This document shows positions 42,802 to 53,864 of a stretch of DNA of 64,000 bases, in pieces. The translations under genes and the position numbers were made by a program. Origin of the DNA: an uncultured Roseburia sp. (GTDB lineage Bacteria > Bacillota_A > Clostridia > Lachnospirales > Lachnospiraceae); the NCBI GenBank assembly GCA_900753715.1, contig CAAEAE010000051.1, forward strand, positions 30,475 through 94,474, given 5' to 3'. Each line of letters opens with the position of its first letter. The stretch's first letter is position 1. The notes beneath the pieces are model-generated. The model was not told where the DNA came from. It searched no databases and saw only the letters and a program-made list of their open reading frames with translations.

Positions 42802-43620
42802 TTACATACTATCACAAAACCGTTCCTGTTGCAAATACTGGCTGTAAGTTTCCACATAATCAATGATAAATTTCTGTCCATCGACACCTACCGACTCGTC
42901 AAACTCCTCTCCGTTGACAATGGAATTTGACAAAATGCGGATGCCCAAAAACGGGATGCCATAGGAATAGCAAAGCTGTGCCGCCGCAGCCGACTCCATG
43001 TCCTCCACCGCCGTGTGATAACGTTCCCGAAGTAACGCAATCCTGTCAAGTTCATTATTCCACTCATCGGCAGAGCCAATCACACCAGACATTGCCTTTG
43101 CCGTCTGCCCGTCCCGCATCCAGTCTGTTGCCGTCACCTTTTTTGCAATGGTAAGCAGTCTCTCATCGCACGGAAATTCCGTCACCTTCCTGGTACACTG
43201 CTGCTTCCGGTCAAAAATTTCTAACGGAAGCGGCGTAAAATTCGTCCCACTGATTCCATCTCCCTCTGCTGCGTAGGAACGAATCACAGCCCCCATCGGA
43301 ACCACCTTTTCCCCAAGCACAATATCCCCTCTGTGAAATCTTCTGTCATGTCCGCCGCCGATTCCCTGGTTGATGACTGCTGCCGGCTTAAAATAAGAAA
43401 GAGCAAGCGCCGTTGCCGCAGACGCATTGATAAGTCCCTGATAAGTCCGCGAAATAATCACCGGTTCCTCATATTTTCCAAGGAAACCCGTATAAAAAAT
43501 CCAGTTTCCAATCGTAATCTTCTCTGCCCCCACAAGCTTTGCAATCAGATACTCCGTCTCCGTATCCATCGCCGCCTGAATTAAAAGTGCCTCTTTTTTT
43601 GTAAAATCAAACTGTTTCAT
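42802..43620 (-). CDS. mtnN: 5'-methylthioadenosine/S-adenosylhomocysteine nucleosidase family protein
   Basis: Phosphorylase/nucleosidase-fold protein of 272 aa. Seen: INQGIGGGHDRRFHRGDIVLG and the active-site region VEDMESAAAAQLCYSYGIPFLGIRILSNS (Glu for the ribose, Asn/Ser region for the base). It removes adenine from SAH or MTA, giving S-ribosylhomocysteine, the substrate of LuxS encoded divergently 87 nt away. It is longer than E. coli MtnN (232 aa), with an N-terminal extension and an insertion near residues 110-175. ATG 43620 with GGAAAGGAAA upstream. Confidence 0.85.
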   Translation of the reverse strand: MKQFDFTKKEALLIQAAMDTETEYLIAKLVGAEKITIGNWIFYTGFLGKYEEPVIISRTYQGLINASAATALALSYFKPAAVINQGIGGGHDRRFHRGDIVLGEKVVPMGAVIRSYAAEGDGISGTNFTPLPLEIFDRKQQCTRKVTEFPCDERLLTIAKKVTATDWMRDGQTAKAMSGVIGSADEWNNELDRIALLRERYHTAVEDMESAAAAQLCYSYGIPFLGIRILSNSIVNGEEFDESVGVDGQKFIIDYVETYSQYLQQERFCDSM

Positions 43621-43707
43621 TTTGTTTCCTTTCCCAATTTATACTTGACGCTTTTCCCGTTCTGTTTTAAGGTTATTCTATAGTTATCAAAAAGGAGGAT
43701 TTTATCC

Positions 43708-44187
43708 ATGGAAAAAATTGCAAGTTTCACCATTGATCATATCAAATTACTGCCCGGTGTCTATGTCTCCCGCAAGGACCACGTCGGTGCCGAAGTCATC
43801 ACAACCTTTGACCTTCGCATGACTTCCCCAAATGATGAACCTGTCATGAACACCGCAGAGGTTCACACCATCGAGCATTTAGGCGCTACATTCCTGCGCA
43901 ACCACAAAGACTTTAAGGATAAAACCGTTTACTTTGGCCCGATGGGCTGCCGCACCGGTTTTTATCTGCTTCTTGCAGGAAACTACGACTCCAAAGATAT
44001 CGTTCCTCTGATGATTGAGATGTTTGAATTTATCCGCGATTTCAAGGATGAGGTTCCGGGTGCATCCCCAAAAGACTGCGGCAATTATCTTGACATGAAC
44101 CTTGGCATGGCAAATTATCTTGCCAAACGCTACTTAGAGCAGACACTCTACGTCATCGATGATGCGCATCTGAACTATCCGGCATAA
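43708..44187 (+). CDS. luxS: S-ribosylhomocysteine lyase LuxS
   Basis: Converts S-ribosylhomocysteine to homocysteine and the autoinducer-2 precursor DPD. The 159 aa contain the metal site His53-x-x-Glu-His57 (HTIEHLGATF), the catalytic Cys81 in GPMGCRTGFY, and Cys124 in SPKDCGNY as third ligand, all intact. AAGGAGG lies 9 nt before ATG 43708. It is divergent from mtnN; a TTGACG -35-like box lies at 43645 but its -10 is poor. It ends at a bidirectional terminator shared with the GGDEF gene. Confidence 0.97.
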   Translation: MEKIASFTIDHIKLLPGVYVSRKDHVGAEVITTFDLRMTSPNDEPVMNTAEVHTIEHLGATFLRNHKDFKDKTVYFGPMGCRTGFYLLLAGNYDSKDIVPLMIEMFEFIRDFKDEVPGASPKDCGNYLDMNLGMANYLAKRYLEQTLYVIDDAHLNYPA

Positions 44188-44210
44188 TATTATAACATAA
44201 CATTATAACG

Positions 44211-44247
44211 CAAAAAAGCGGCAAATCTCCTGATTCGCCGCTTTTTA
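44211..44247. terminator. Bidirectional terminator between luxS and GGDEF gene 1
   Basis: AAAAAAGCGGCAAATC-loop-GATTCGCCGCTTTTT: ten-pair stem with one mismatch, T-run on both strands. Confidence 0.9.
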
Positions 44248-46170
44248 TTATTCTCTTCGATTTTTCTTACGCTCTACCTTATTCTGATACATGAGCTGGT
44301 CGGCACGCGAAAGCATCCCCTCGGTGTTAATTCTGCCAGTAATTTTCTCGCAGCACGTTCCAACACTGGCACTGATTTCATAAGGTTTTTGCGTTCTTTC
44401 CGGGACTTTGCTTATATAGTTCACAAGTTTCGTCTGAAATTCCGTTGCACTGTCTCCTGTCTCGGTCTCTGAAATAATCGCGCAGACAAACTCATCACCG
44501 CCAAATCTCGCACAAAAAGCACTGTCTCCTCCTACCGCAACCATCGCGTGTGCAATGGTTGTGATTGCGAAATCTCCCTCTGCATGTCCGTAGGTATCGT
44601 TCACATATTTTAATCCATCCATATCAATCGAATAAATATGAAGATATTTTCCAAGATTTTGGTCTCTCGCCATCTGTCCGTCAAGCGCCTGATAGAATCC
44701 ACGCCGGTTTAAAATTCCGGTCATGGAATCCTTCACATAAAGCGTTGCAATCTTTTCATACGCCTTTGTGAGGTTCTGATTTAACTGACTCAACTCTTTA
44801 TTGTGCAAAACGGTGCTGATGGAATGGGATAAAAACATGGAAAACTCATTGTTTCGCTGTAAGCTTCGCTCATCCAGCTGATCCATTCCCTCTGCAACAT
44901 AACCATATACCTTTGCTCCTGACCCAAGCAGATGCACTACAAGAATAGAAGTACTTTCATTCTCCATAATCTTTTCGATTCCAGGAATTAAATGCTCATT
45001 GATATCAAAGATTTCCCCCGGTTCCTTAAAGTCTCCGTCCAACTCATTTAAGATGGTTGCCATCTTGCGATAAGCCGGCGGAACCATGTAAACGGAAAGA
45101 AGTTCCTTTTTCACACAGGCAAAGCGGAATCCTTTTATCCAGAGTTCAATATGCTTCGGAAGGACTTTTGCGATATCCATAATATCCAGCTTGTCCAATA
45201 CCTCTGACACCATATTGTTCATGGATATATTGTGCCAGTTGCAGTCGCTCACCGCATTGGAAAGTCCTGAAACGACCCTGTTCATGTCTTCCCAGGTTTC
45301 TTTTCTGCAGCCACAGGACTGCTGTTTCGATAAAGTATACTCGATAGTATAATTTTTTTGTTCGATATTTCCGCTCTCACAGAATTTGTCAATCTCTTCT
45401 ATAATAAATGCAGTTGCTCCGGCATAATCCGGCTCACAGGTTGTAATGGAAGGAAAATGAATCTTTCCACATTTGATTCCGTCAAACCCGGTCACGATGA
45501 TATCCTGTGGGACACGGATTCCATGCTCTGTCAGTACCGAGCATGCCGTCACCGCCATCGCATCGTTTGCGCAGACAATTGCATCCGGCAATTCCAATTC
45601 ACTTTCCAGAAAGCCATTTACAGCCTTTCGCGCAGGTCTGTCCCAGAAATCTCCATAAGCAATCCGAGCTTCTTCCACCGGGATTTTATTCTCGGTAAGT
45701 ACTTGCTTATAGATGTTAAGGCGATTTTCAGAACATTCATTTCCCCGGAAGCCGGCAAGCATATTAACACGCCTGCATTTGTGGTCTTCCACCACATGAC
45801 GGACAACCTGTTCAAACCCGCTCACATCATCCATCGGCATATGATAGCATCCTTCTATCATGCCGCCTACGGAAAACACCGGAATCTTTTTGTCATGTCC
45901 AATCTGTGCCACTTGTTCCACAAGACTCTGATTACGGATGGTATCCGTCAGAATCACAAGTGCGCAAAGCTTCATATGCCGTGCAAGCTCATAAAGTTCT
46001 CCCTCTCCAATCGCTTCCTGCTCCCCGTCCGACTGCTGGCGATATGCAGAAAATACGGCAATTCCATAACCATTTTCCGCTGCGGTTTTCTGCAAGAAAT
46101 TGCTGAATTCCAACGGAATCTGGTCAAAAATACAGGATGCACAAATTCCAATGACTTTTTTCTGTTCCAT
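44248..46170 (-). CDS. LacI-type sugar-binding domain protein with C-terminal GGDEF (diguanylate cyclase), copy 1
   Basis: 640 aa, no signal peptide and no membrane helix. Residues 1-280 form a periplasmic-binding-like type I domain as in LacI repressors (IGICASCIF, PDAIVCANDAMAVTACSVL, VPQDIIVTGFDG) but without the DNA-binding helix-turn-helix. A Cys-rich SCGC motif (285-288) follows, then a helical/GAF-like middle (300-470) and a GGDEF domain (475-640) with intact GGDEF at 557-561, DMDGLKYVNDTYGHAEGD, and no RxxD inhibition site. It is therefore a candidate cytosolic sugar-controlled c-di-GMP synthase. GGAGG is 5 nt before ATG 46170. A paralogue lies at 51960-53864. Confidence 0.88.
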   Translation of the reverse strand: MEQKKVIGICASCIFDQIPLEFSNFLQKTAAENGYGIAVFSAYRQQSDGEQEAIGEGELYELARHMKLCALVILTDTIRNQSLVEQVAQIGHDKKIPVFSVGGMIEGCYHMPMDDVSGFEQVVRHVVEDHKCRRVNMLAGFRGNECSENRLNIYKQVLTENKIPVEEARIAYGDFWDRPARKAVNGFLESELELPDAIVCANDAMAVTACSVLTEHGIRVPQDIIVTGFDGIKCGKIHFPSITTCEPDYAGATAFIIEEIDKFCESGNIEQKNYTIEYTLSKQQSCGCRKETWEDMNRVVSGLSNAVSDCNWHNISMNNMVSEVLDKLDIMDIAKVLPKHIELWIKGFRFACVKKELLSVYMVPPAYRKMATILNELDGDFKEPGEIFDINEHLIPGIEKIMENESTSILVVHLLGSGAKVYGYVAEGMDQLDERSLQRNNEFSMFLSHSISTVLHNKELSQLNQNLTKAYEKIATLYVKDSMTGILNRRGFYQALDGQMARDQNLGKYLHIYSIDMDGLKYVNDTYGHAEGDFAITTIAHAMVAVGGDSAFCARFGGDEFVCAIISETETGDSATEFQTKLVNYISKVPERTQKPYEISASVGTCCEKITGRINTEGMLSRADQLMYQNKVERKKNRRE

Positions 46171-46201
46171 GTGTACCTCCTGAATCCCATAGTATTTTTG
46201 A

Positions 46202-46239
46202 CAAAAAACAGGAGTTCCGCTTATCGGTATAACTCCTGT
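46202..46239 (-). terminator. Terminator overlapping the end of the J-domain gene
   Basis: Minus-strand stem ACAGGAGTT...AACTCCTGT followed by T6. The TAA stop (46221-46223) lies in the loop. It separates the J-domain gene from GGDEF gene 1. Confidence 0.8.
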
Positions 46240-46688
46240 AATTTTTCGTATTCCCTGTTTATTTCCTGGATAGTCTCAGTATCGCCTGCATCATTATCGG
46301 GATGATAAATGCGAATCAAATCCTTATAACGCTTCTTTAGTGCCTGTTTGCTGGCTACCCCGATAAAAAACAATTCTCCGGAAACCCGTGGAACATCATC
46401 TACATTTACAACGGAACGTTCCTCGTGTTCCGTAACAAATTTGTAAAATTCTTTCTGCCGTTCTACCTGCTGCTTTTCATCTGCCAATTTGCGCAATTCT
46501 TCTTCCAAAATCCGCCACTTCATTTCAAACAGATGCTTTTCTAATTCTAAATTTCGTTTTTCTGCCTCAAGCCGTCTTTTTTCTTCCCGCATACTGTCCT
46601 TCTGGTGCTGCAATTCCAGACTTTGTCTGAAATGCCAGTCCTGAAACACAATCTTGGCAGATTTTCTCTTTGCAATAGACAGGTCCAT
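46221..46688 (-). CDS. Small coiled-coil protein with C-terminal J domain
   Basis: 155 aa. Residues 20-90 are a highly charged heptad-like helix (REEKRRLEAEKRNLELEKHL...), predicted coiled coil; residues 108-155 are a J domain with the HPD motif at 129-131 (YKDLIRIYHPDNDAG) and helix IV-like INREYEKLQELY. Zinc fingers, G/F region and substrate-binding domains of DnaJ are missing, so it is a class C co-chaperone that would recruit DnaK to a client bound by the coiled coil. ATG 46688 with AGGAGGG upstream. It lies downstream of dnaJ but has its own promoter. Client unknown. Confidence 0.85.
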   Translation of the reverse strand: MDLSIAKRKSAKIVFQDWHFRQSLELQHQKDSMREEKRRLEAEKRNLELEKHLFEMKWRILEEELRKLADEKQQVERQKEFYKFVTEHEERSVVNVDDVPRVSGELFFIGVASKQALKKRYKDLIRIYHPDNDAGDTETIQEINREYEKLQELYR

Positions 46689-46738
46689 GATACCCTCCTG
46701 CTGTAAAAACAACTACATCTAGGTTCCATTTCCTGTCT

Positions 46739-46767
46739 ATCATACTTCATTTGGTTTCTTCCCTCAA
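46739..46767 (-). promoter_or_regulatory. Promoter of the J-domain gene
   Basis: Minus strand TTGAGG (complement 46762-46767), 17-nt spacer, TATGAT (complement 46739-46744), in the gap after dnaJ. Confidence 0.6.
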
Positions 46768-46780
46768 TAGGTCAAAAGAA

Positions 46781-47968
46781 CTATATTTCTTCAAACGCAT
46801 CCTTTAATCTGTCTTTAAAACCTTTTTTCTTCTTTCCCTTTTCGGTAGAAGAATCTCCGGATGCCGCCTGTTCGCTCCGCTTTAAAGAGCCTCCAGTCAG
46901 CTCGTCAAACTGCTTTAACAGCTCTTTTGCCTCTCCGTTTAAATTCGTCGGGGTCTGAACAATCAGCGTTACATACTGGTCACCGCGCACTGCCTTATTG
47001 CGTAATGACGGTACTCCTTTTCCTTTCAGGCGGATTCTGGTATCGGTCTGTGTTCCCGGTTTTACCTCGTAGAGCACGTCTCCGTCTACCGTCTGGATAC
47101 GGATTTCTCCACCGAGTGCTGCCTGTGCAAAGGAAATCGGTGCTGTTGAATAAATATTGGTGTCCTGACGCTGCAAGGTCGGATGCTTGGAAACAACAAC
47201 TTCTACCAGTAAATCGCCTCTTGGTCCGCCGTTAACACCCGGCTCTCCCTTTTCCCGGATACGGACGCTCTGTCCGTTGTCAATTCCTGCCGGAATGGAC
47301 ACCTTAATCTTCTTGCGGTTCTGGATATAACCTGTACCACGGCAGTCCGGACATTTCTCTTTGACAATTTTTCCGGTACCGTTACAATCCGGACACGCCT
47401 GAACGTTCTGCACTGTTCCAAAGAAAGACTGCTGGGTAAATACCACTTTTCCTTTTCCGTTACACTTCGGGCAGGTCTCCGGTGAAGTTCCCGGTTTCGC
47501 ACCGGTTCCATGGCAGTTATTACATTCATCTTTCAGTACCATTTCAATTTCTTTTTCACAGCCGAAGACAGCCTCTTCAAATGTAATGCGGACGCTGGTA
47601 CGTAAGTTTGCTCCCTTCATCGGTCCGTCGTTGGCACGTCTTCTGGCACCGCCGCCAAAGAAATCTCCAAAGATATCACCGAAAATGTCACCCATATCCA
47701 TACCGGAAAAATCAAATCCACCTGCACCGCCGCCGGTACCGTCAAATGCAGCGTGGCCATACTGGTCATACTGTTTTCTCTTGGTGGCATCACTTAATAC
47801 GGCATATGCTTCCTGCGCTTCTTTGAATTTTTCTTCACATTCCTTGTCTCCCGGGTGCATATCCGGATGATATTTTTTTGCAAGACCACGGAATGCTTTT
47901 TTGATTTCTTCATCTGTCGCCGTCTTGCTGACACCTAAGACCTCATAATAATCTCTTTTATCTGCCAT
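46781..47968 (-). CDS. dnaJ: Chaperone protein DnaJ
   Basis: Hsp40 co-chaperone that delivers clients to DnaK and stimulates its ATPase. The 395 aa show a J domain with HPD in [10 protein letters not shown], a G/F-rich region (about 75-110), four CxxCxGxG zinc-binding repeats ([32 protein letters not shown]), and C-terminal substrate domains. A Lys/Ser-rich tail (after about 360) is longer than usual. ATG 47968 with GAGGAAAGG upstream is preferred over the in-frame start at 47986. Last gene of hrcA-grpE-dnaK-dnaJ. Confidence 0.97.
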   Translation of the reverse strand: MADKRDYYEVLGVSKTATDEEIKKAFRGLAKKYHPDMHPGDKECEEKFKEAQEAYAVLSDATKRKQYDQYGHAAFDGTGGGAGGFDFSGMDMGDIFGDIFGDFFGGGARRRANDGPMKGANLRTSVRITFEEAVFGCEKEIEMVLKDECNNCHGTGAKPGTSPETCPKCNGKGKVVFTQQSFFGTVQNVQACPDCNGTGKIVKEKCPDCRGTGYIQNRKKIKVSIPAGIDNGQSVRIREKGEPGVNGGPRGDLLVEVVVSKHPTLQRQDTNIYSTAPISFAQAALGGEIRIQTVDGDVLYEVKPGTQTDTRIRLKGKGVPSLRNKAVRGDQYVTLIVQTPTNLNGEAKELLKQFDELTGGSLKRSEQAASGDSSTEKGKKKKGFKDRLKDAFEEI

Positions 47969-48001
47969 AACCTTTCCTCTTTCCAATCCATAACTGCATA
48001 T

Positions 48002-48030
48002 GGGGCTCCCGGATATTATCCGGAAACCCC
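48002..48030. promoter_or_regulatory. Strong hairpin between dnaK and dnaJ
   Basis: Thirteen consecutive pairs (GGGGCTCCCGGAT / ATCCGGAAACCCC, including G-U) with a 3-nt loop. On the minus (coding) strand it is not followed by T's, so it is probably a processing or stability element that separates dnaK from dnaJ levels. A second weaker inverted repeat (48080-48107) includes the dnaK stop codon. Confidence 0.55.
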
Positions 48031-48102
48031 TTTTTCTCTACCGGAAGCCCTGCCACACTGTGCCATCGCTCCTGTAGACTTTAAACCCCTGCCGGGCAGG
48101 AT

Positions 48103-49983
<1,881 letters not shown>

Positions 49984-50045
49984 TTATTTCCTCCTCATTT
50001 TCTGAAAATGAACTATGTGCTTTATTTATTATGAAGCGCTGTACC

Positions 50046-50687
50046 TTATGATACAACTGCCACCATACTGTGACGTACAACAGAGTCTTTATATTTGTAG
50101 CCCTTCTGTAATTCCTGTGCTACGACTCCGGATTCATACTCCCCGCTCTCCACCTGCATCACTGCATTGTGAAGATCCGGATTAAATTCCTGTCCCACCG
50201 CTTCAATTGGTGTGACTCCGATGCTCTCTAATTCAGTAAGCATCTGTTTATAGACCTTATCCATTCCGACTACAAATGCATCTTCTTTTGCATCCTCCGG
50301 CACAGCCGCAAGTCCGCGTTCAAAGTTGTCAATCACCGGAAGGAATTTCTCTACGATACTCTTTGCTCCCATATCGTACATCTGGCTTTTTTCCTTCTCT
50401 GTACGCTTACGGAAGTTATCAAATTCTGCCATCTGGCGTCTGAGCTTATCGTTTAATTCTTCAATCTGCTCATCCTTCTTGTCTTTCTTTTTCTTAAAGA
50501 ATCCCTTCTTTTCACCGGTAGTTTCTTCCGGTGCTTCCTCCGTCTCTTCTGTTTCAGTCTCTGCATCCGCTTCCGCAGTGTTTTCTGCTTCTTCCGAACC
50601 AGTCTTTGGGGAAGTCTCCTCTGCGGTATTTTCCGCGTCTGGAGTGGTTTCTTCTAATATTTCTTCCTTTTCTTTATTCTCTGCCAT
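50046..50687 (-). CDS. grpE: GrpE nucleotide exchange factor
   Basis: Dimeric exchange factor for DnaK, 213 aa. The N-terminal 60 residues are an acidic Glu/Thr-rich tail (TAEETSPKTGSEEAEN...), followed by a Lys-rich patch and the GrpE core: long helix with RRQMAEFDNFRKRTEKEKSQM, FLPVIDNFERGL, and the beta domain GQEFNPDLHNAVMQVE, GYKYKDSVVRHSMVAV. The acidic tail is longer than in many homologues. It lies 16 nt after hrcA. Confidence 0.96.
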   Translation of the reverse strand: MAENKEKEEILEETTPDAENTAEETSPKTGSEEAENTAEADAETETEETEEAPEETTGEKKGFFKKKKDKKDEQIEELNDKLRRQMAEFDNFRKRTEKEKSQMYDMGAKSIVEKFLPVIDNFERGLAAVPEDAKEDAFVVGMDKVYKQMLTELESIGVTPIEAVGQEFNPDLHNAVMQVESGEYESGVVAQELQKGYKYKDSVVRHSMVAVVS

Positions 50688-50703
50688 TATAAGCCACCTT
50701 TCT

Positions 50704-51753
50704 CTATTTCTGCTCCTTCGACTTATCTAAGATTCCGTCTAACGAATTCTTAAGAGTTTTCAGGTTGTTCATGACTTTCTCATAATCCATACGCTTCGGT
50801 CCCACAATTCCAATGGTTCCGCGTATGCCCTCGCCTAATTCATAAACCGCTGTCACAACGCTGCAGTCCTTCATCGTCTGAATTGGGCTTTCATCTCCTA
50901 TATAAACCTGAATTCCTGTATTTTCTTCATTCAACAGGTTTTCAGTTACCAGGCTTGCTAACTGTTGTTTTTCCTCAAATGTGGAAATCAGTTCACTTGC
51001 TTTCTCTGAATCGCTTAACTCCGGATATTTGAAGAAGTTTGTCGTACCGCTTGTATAAATCGGGATGTCTTCCTCTCCTCCCATTGTCTCTGCTAAGGTA
51101 TCAAGGACATTGCTGATAATGTCACTGTGGATTCCCGCCTGTTCCTTCAGTCTTGCAATCGTTCCAAGATTGATTTCCTGGAGTGCTAATCCATTTAAAT
51201 TGGAATTCAGCAGAAGATTCAGTTTTAACATTGTTTCATTGTCAATGGGTTCTGCTACTGGAATCATCTTGTTTTTGACAAGATTTCCTTCGGTAACAAT
51301 TACCGCTAGCACCTGTCCCTCATCCACATTGGAAAGCTGAATGAACTTTACTTTATTACGGTGATAGCTTGGAGCCGATACCATTGTGGCATAATTTGTA
51401 TTGTTTGCAAGAATTCTTGCGACCTGCTGCAATACCTGCTCCATCTTCTCGGTATGCTCTATGACGAATTTCTTCATATTGCCAACTTCGCGTTCCTTCT
51501 CCTCCATCAGATGGTCTACGTAAAACCGATAGCCCTTGTCAGAAGGAATTCTTCCCGCGGAGGTATGAGGCTGAAGGATATATCCCATCTCCTCCAAATC
51601 TGCCATCTCATTGCGGATGGTTGCGGAACTTAAGTTTAAATCCGTGTATTTGGAAATGGTTCTGGAGCCTACCGGTTCCCCAGTATCCAGATAATTGCGG
51701 ATGATCGCATTTAATATTTTTGTTTTCCGGTCATCTAATTCCATTTCGTCCAT
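50704..51753 (-). CDS. hrcA: Heat-inducible transcription repressor HrcA
   Basis: Represses class I heat-shock genes by binding CIRCE; its activity depends on GroEL. The 349 aa have an N-terminal winged helix (LDDRKTKILNAIIRNYLDTGEPVGSRTISKY, LSSATIRNEMADLEEMGYI, SAGRIPSDKGYRFYV) and a C-terminal dimerisation/inserted domain ending TIGIVGPKRMDYEKVM. GAGG lies 7 nt before ATG 51753. First gene of the operon, with a perfect CIRCE just upstream, so it autoregulates. Confidence 0.97.
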   Translation of the reverse strand: MDEMELDDRKTKILNAIIRNYLDTGEPVGSRTISKYTDLNLSSATIRNEMADLEEMGYILQPHTSAGRIPSDKGYRFYVDHLMEEKEREVGNMKKFVIEHTEKMEQVLQQVARILANNTNYATMVSAPSYHRNKVKFIQLSNVDEGQVLAVIVTEGNLVKNKMIPVAEPIDNETMLKLNLLLNSNLNGLALQEINLGTIARLKEQAGIHSDIISNVLDTLAETMGGEEDIPIYTSGTTNFFKYPELSDSEKASELISTFEEKQQLASLVTENLLNEENTGIQVYIGDESPIQTMKDCSVVTAVYELGEGIRGTIGIVGPKRMDYEKVMNNLKTLKNSLDGILDKSKEQK

Positions 51754-51777
51754 TCTATCGCCTCTGTTTTTGTTTTG

Positions 51778-51804
51778 TTAGCACTCGTTAATGTGGAGTG
51801 CTAA
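51778..51804. promoter_or_regulatory. CIRCE operator, perfect
   Basis: TTAGCACTC-N9-GAGTGCTAA, the exact HrcA operator consensus, 24 nt before hrcA and just downstream of the operon's -10 box. Confidence 0.97.
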
Positions 51805-51817
51805 CATCTATGTACTT

Positions 51818-51846
51818 AAGATAGCACCAACATTTATTTTTGTCAA
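51818..51846 (-). promoter_or_regulatory. Promoter of hrcA operon
   Basis: Minus strand TTGACA (complement 51841-51846), 17-nt spacer, TATCTT (complement 51818-51823); CIRCE begins about 13 bp downstream, at the start of the transcript. Confidence 0.85.
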
Positions 51847-51899
51847 CACTAAATCATAAATTTATTTTTTGTTTATTTTTGATTTCTGCTGATTTTAAA

Positions 51900-51928
51900 T
51901 TGCATCTTTCCTATTCTTTGTCTACAAT
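51900..51928 (+). promoter_or_regulatory. Promoter of GGDEF gene 2
   Basis: TTGCAT (51900-51905), 17-nt spacer, TACAAT (51923-51928), 31 nt before the start codon. Confidence 0.7.
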
Positions 51929-51959
51929 AGACTTAGCATTTATTTTGGGGGAAATTTTT

Positions 51960-53864
51960 ATGTATCATACAAAAAGAATTGCAGTTTTTATTTCTCATAT
52001 CATGGGATACTATCAGAAACATGTCTGTCAGGGCATTGTGGACAAAGCTCTGGAATATGGTTATCTTGCAGACCTGTTCGTCTCTCTTGACGGAGAAAAT
52101 CTCGGCAGCTATGGAACCGGGGAAGGTTCCATTCTCCGTCTTCCGAATTTTGATAACTATGAGGGCGTTATCTTTGCGTCTGAGACCTACGTCCAGCCGG
52201 AATTGAAGCAGGAGCTTCTTTCCACTTTAAAAGAGAGCTGTCACTGCCCTGTCATAGAGATTGCAGTGACAAATCAGAATTTTCCTGCAGTGGCACTCGA
52301 AAACAATCACAACACAGGAGAACTGACCACACATCTGATTGAAAAACACGGCTATAGACGGATTTGTTATTTAGGCTGCAGCGAGGAAGCCTACTTTTCT
52401 GACAGCCGCGCTTCTTATTATAAGGAAGCTCTTCTTTCTGCCGGTCTTGAAATTGCAGAAGAGAATCTCTGCTCCTGCAAATATTGCATAGAAGACGTAA
52501 CGGCTGCCCTTGCACAATTTTCCTCGGGTTCTGGCACTCCTTATGCGGTTGTCTGTTACAACGACCGCATGGCACTTCTGCTCGCAGAGGCAGCCTTACA
52601 GGCAGGGCTCCGGATTCCGGAAGATATTGCCATTACCGGCTGTGATGACACCTGTGAGGGAACTTTTCTTTTGCCTGCTCTCACAACGGTTTCCTTCCCG
52701 GTCTACAGACTCGGTGAGACTGCTGTGGAATGTCTTCTCGCAAAATTACATGGCAAGACACTCCCTCCCGTTACCTGGGTGGCCGCTGAAACGCTCTACC
52801 GCGGTTCCTGCGGCTGTTCTACCGAGCAGACACAGGATTCCTTTTCTTACAGCAGCTCCTTAAATGAACGGATTGACTCCTTAGAGGCTTCTATTTTAAG
52901 TTCCATGCATATGTCTGCTGCAATGCAGCAGATTCACGACCTTGAAGAAGGCATGGATTTGCTGGAGCACTTTGTACGGACGATTCCCGGCTGCAATGCC
53001 TTCTATCTCTGCCTCTATTCCGACTGGGATGCCGTGGAAAACCGTATTTTAGAGCTGACCGAAACCACTTCCTCTACAGACTTGGATAACGATGTGTTAC
53101 TTAAGTTTGCTATCCGGGATGGAAAACGCCTGCCGGAATGTTCGTTCCAGCGCACTTCCCTGCTTCCGGAACATATCAGCACTAAAAGTTCCTGTTCCTA
53201 CATTTATACACCTTTATTTTTCGGGCAGAAATCATTTGGCTACATTGCCCAGTCCTACGAGAACAACCAGATTCAGTATAACTTTGAGCTGGTACACTGG
53301 TTTTTAAATATCAGCCAGATGCTTCGCAGCATCTGTGATGCAAAATCAACTACACTGTTAGTCCATCATCTGGAAGAAATTTACACCAAAGATGCCCTGA
53401 CCGGCCTTTACAACAAACACGGCTATCTCGAGCACGCAAAAACTCTGCTTGATTCCATTGCATCAACCGAAACGCTCGCCTGCTTCTTATTTGACCTCGA
53501 CGGTCTTAAGCACATTAATGACACCTACGGACACGGCGAAGGAGATTTTGCCATCCAGGTCATCGGACAGGCCCTTATCAGCGTTCTTTCCCCGCAGGAT
53601 ATCTGTGCAAGGTTCAGCGGAGATGAATTTTATCTGCTTCGCAGTGATTCCAATAAAAATGATGCGGATGAACTGCTCACCCGCATCGAAAAATACCTGT
53701 ACAATTATAACCGTTTGAGCAGCCGGGACTACACCATTTCCGTCAGCGGCGGTTATGCCTTGACCCCTGCGCAAAACATCCATACCGTAAATGACCTCGA
53801 TGCTGTCTTTGAAAAAGCCGACGAGCAGATGTATTTACAGAAAAAGGCTCATCACAATGCTTAA
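51960..53864 (+). CDS. LacI-type sugar-binding domain protein with C-terminal GGDEF, copy 2
   Basis: 634 aa, paralogue of the protein at 44248-46170 with the same architecture: periplasmic-binding-like domain (1-275; IAVFISHIMGYY, YAVVCYNDRMALLLAEAAL, IPEDIAITGCDD) without helix-turn-helix, an SCGC motif (283-286), a GAF-like middle (310-465), and a GGDEF domain (470-634) with FDLDGLKHINDTYGHGEGD and SGDEF at 553-557. SGDEF variants can be active. No inhibition site. GGGGGA lies before ATG 51960; the upstream in-frame extension is intergenic. It diverges from hrcA and ends within a palindrome shared with the convergent YesN-type gene. Confidence 0.87.
   Translation: MYHTKRIAVFISHIMGYYQKHVCQGIVDKALEYGYLADLFVSLDGENLGSYGTGEGSILRLPNFDNYEGVIFASETYVQPELKQELLSTLKESCHCPVIEIAVTNQNFPAVALENNHNTGELTTHLIEKHGYRRICYLGCSEEAYFSDSRASYYKEALLSAGLEIAEENLCSCKYCIEDVTAALAQFSSGSGTPYAVVCYNDRMALLLAEAALQAGLRIPEDIAITGCDDTCEGTFLLPALTTVSFPVYRLGETAVECLLAKLHGKTLPPVTWVAAETLYRGSCGCSTEQTQDSFSYSSSLNERIDSLEASILSSMHMSAAMQQIHDLEEGMDLLEHFVRTIPGCNAFYLCLYSDWDAVENRILELTETTSSTDLDNDVLLKFAIRDGKRLPECSFQRTSLLPEHISTKSSCSYIYTPLFFGQKSFGYIAQSYENNQIQYNFELVHWFLNISQMLRSICDAKSTTLLVHHLEEIYTKDALTGLYNKHGYLEHAKTLLDSIASTETLACFLFDLDGLKHINDTYGHGEGDFAIQVIGQALISVLSPQDICARFSGDEFYLLRSDSNKNDADELLTRIEKYLYNYNRLSSRDYTISVSGGYALTPAQNIHTVNDLDAVFEKADEQMYLQKKAHHNA

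Noticed and set aside
43645..43673. Promoter for luxS (TTGACG with TAAGGT)
   Set aside because: The -35 is good, but the -10 at correct spacing matches only three of six bases; too weak to list as a feature.
45358..46305. 315-codon plus-strand frame opposite GGDEF gene 1
   Set aside because: Lies antisense to a clear coding region; Cys/His/Arg-rich composition typical of a shadow frame; no start signal.
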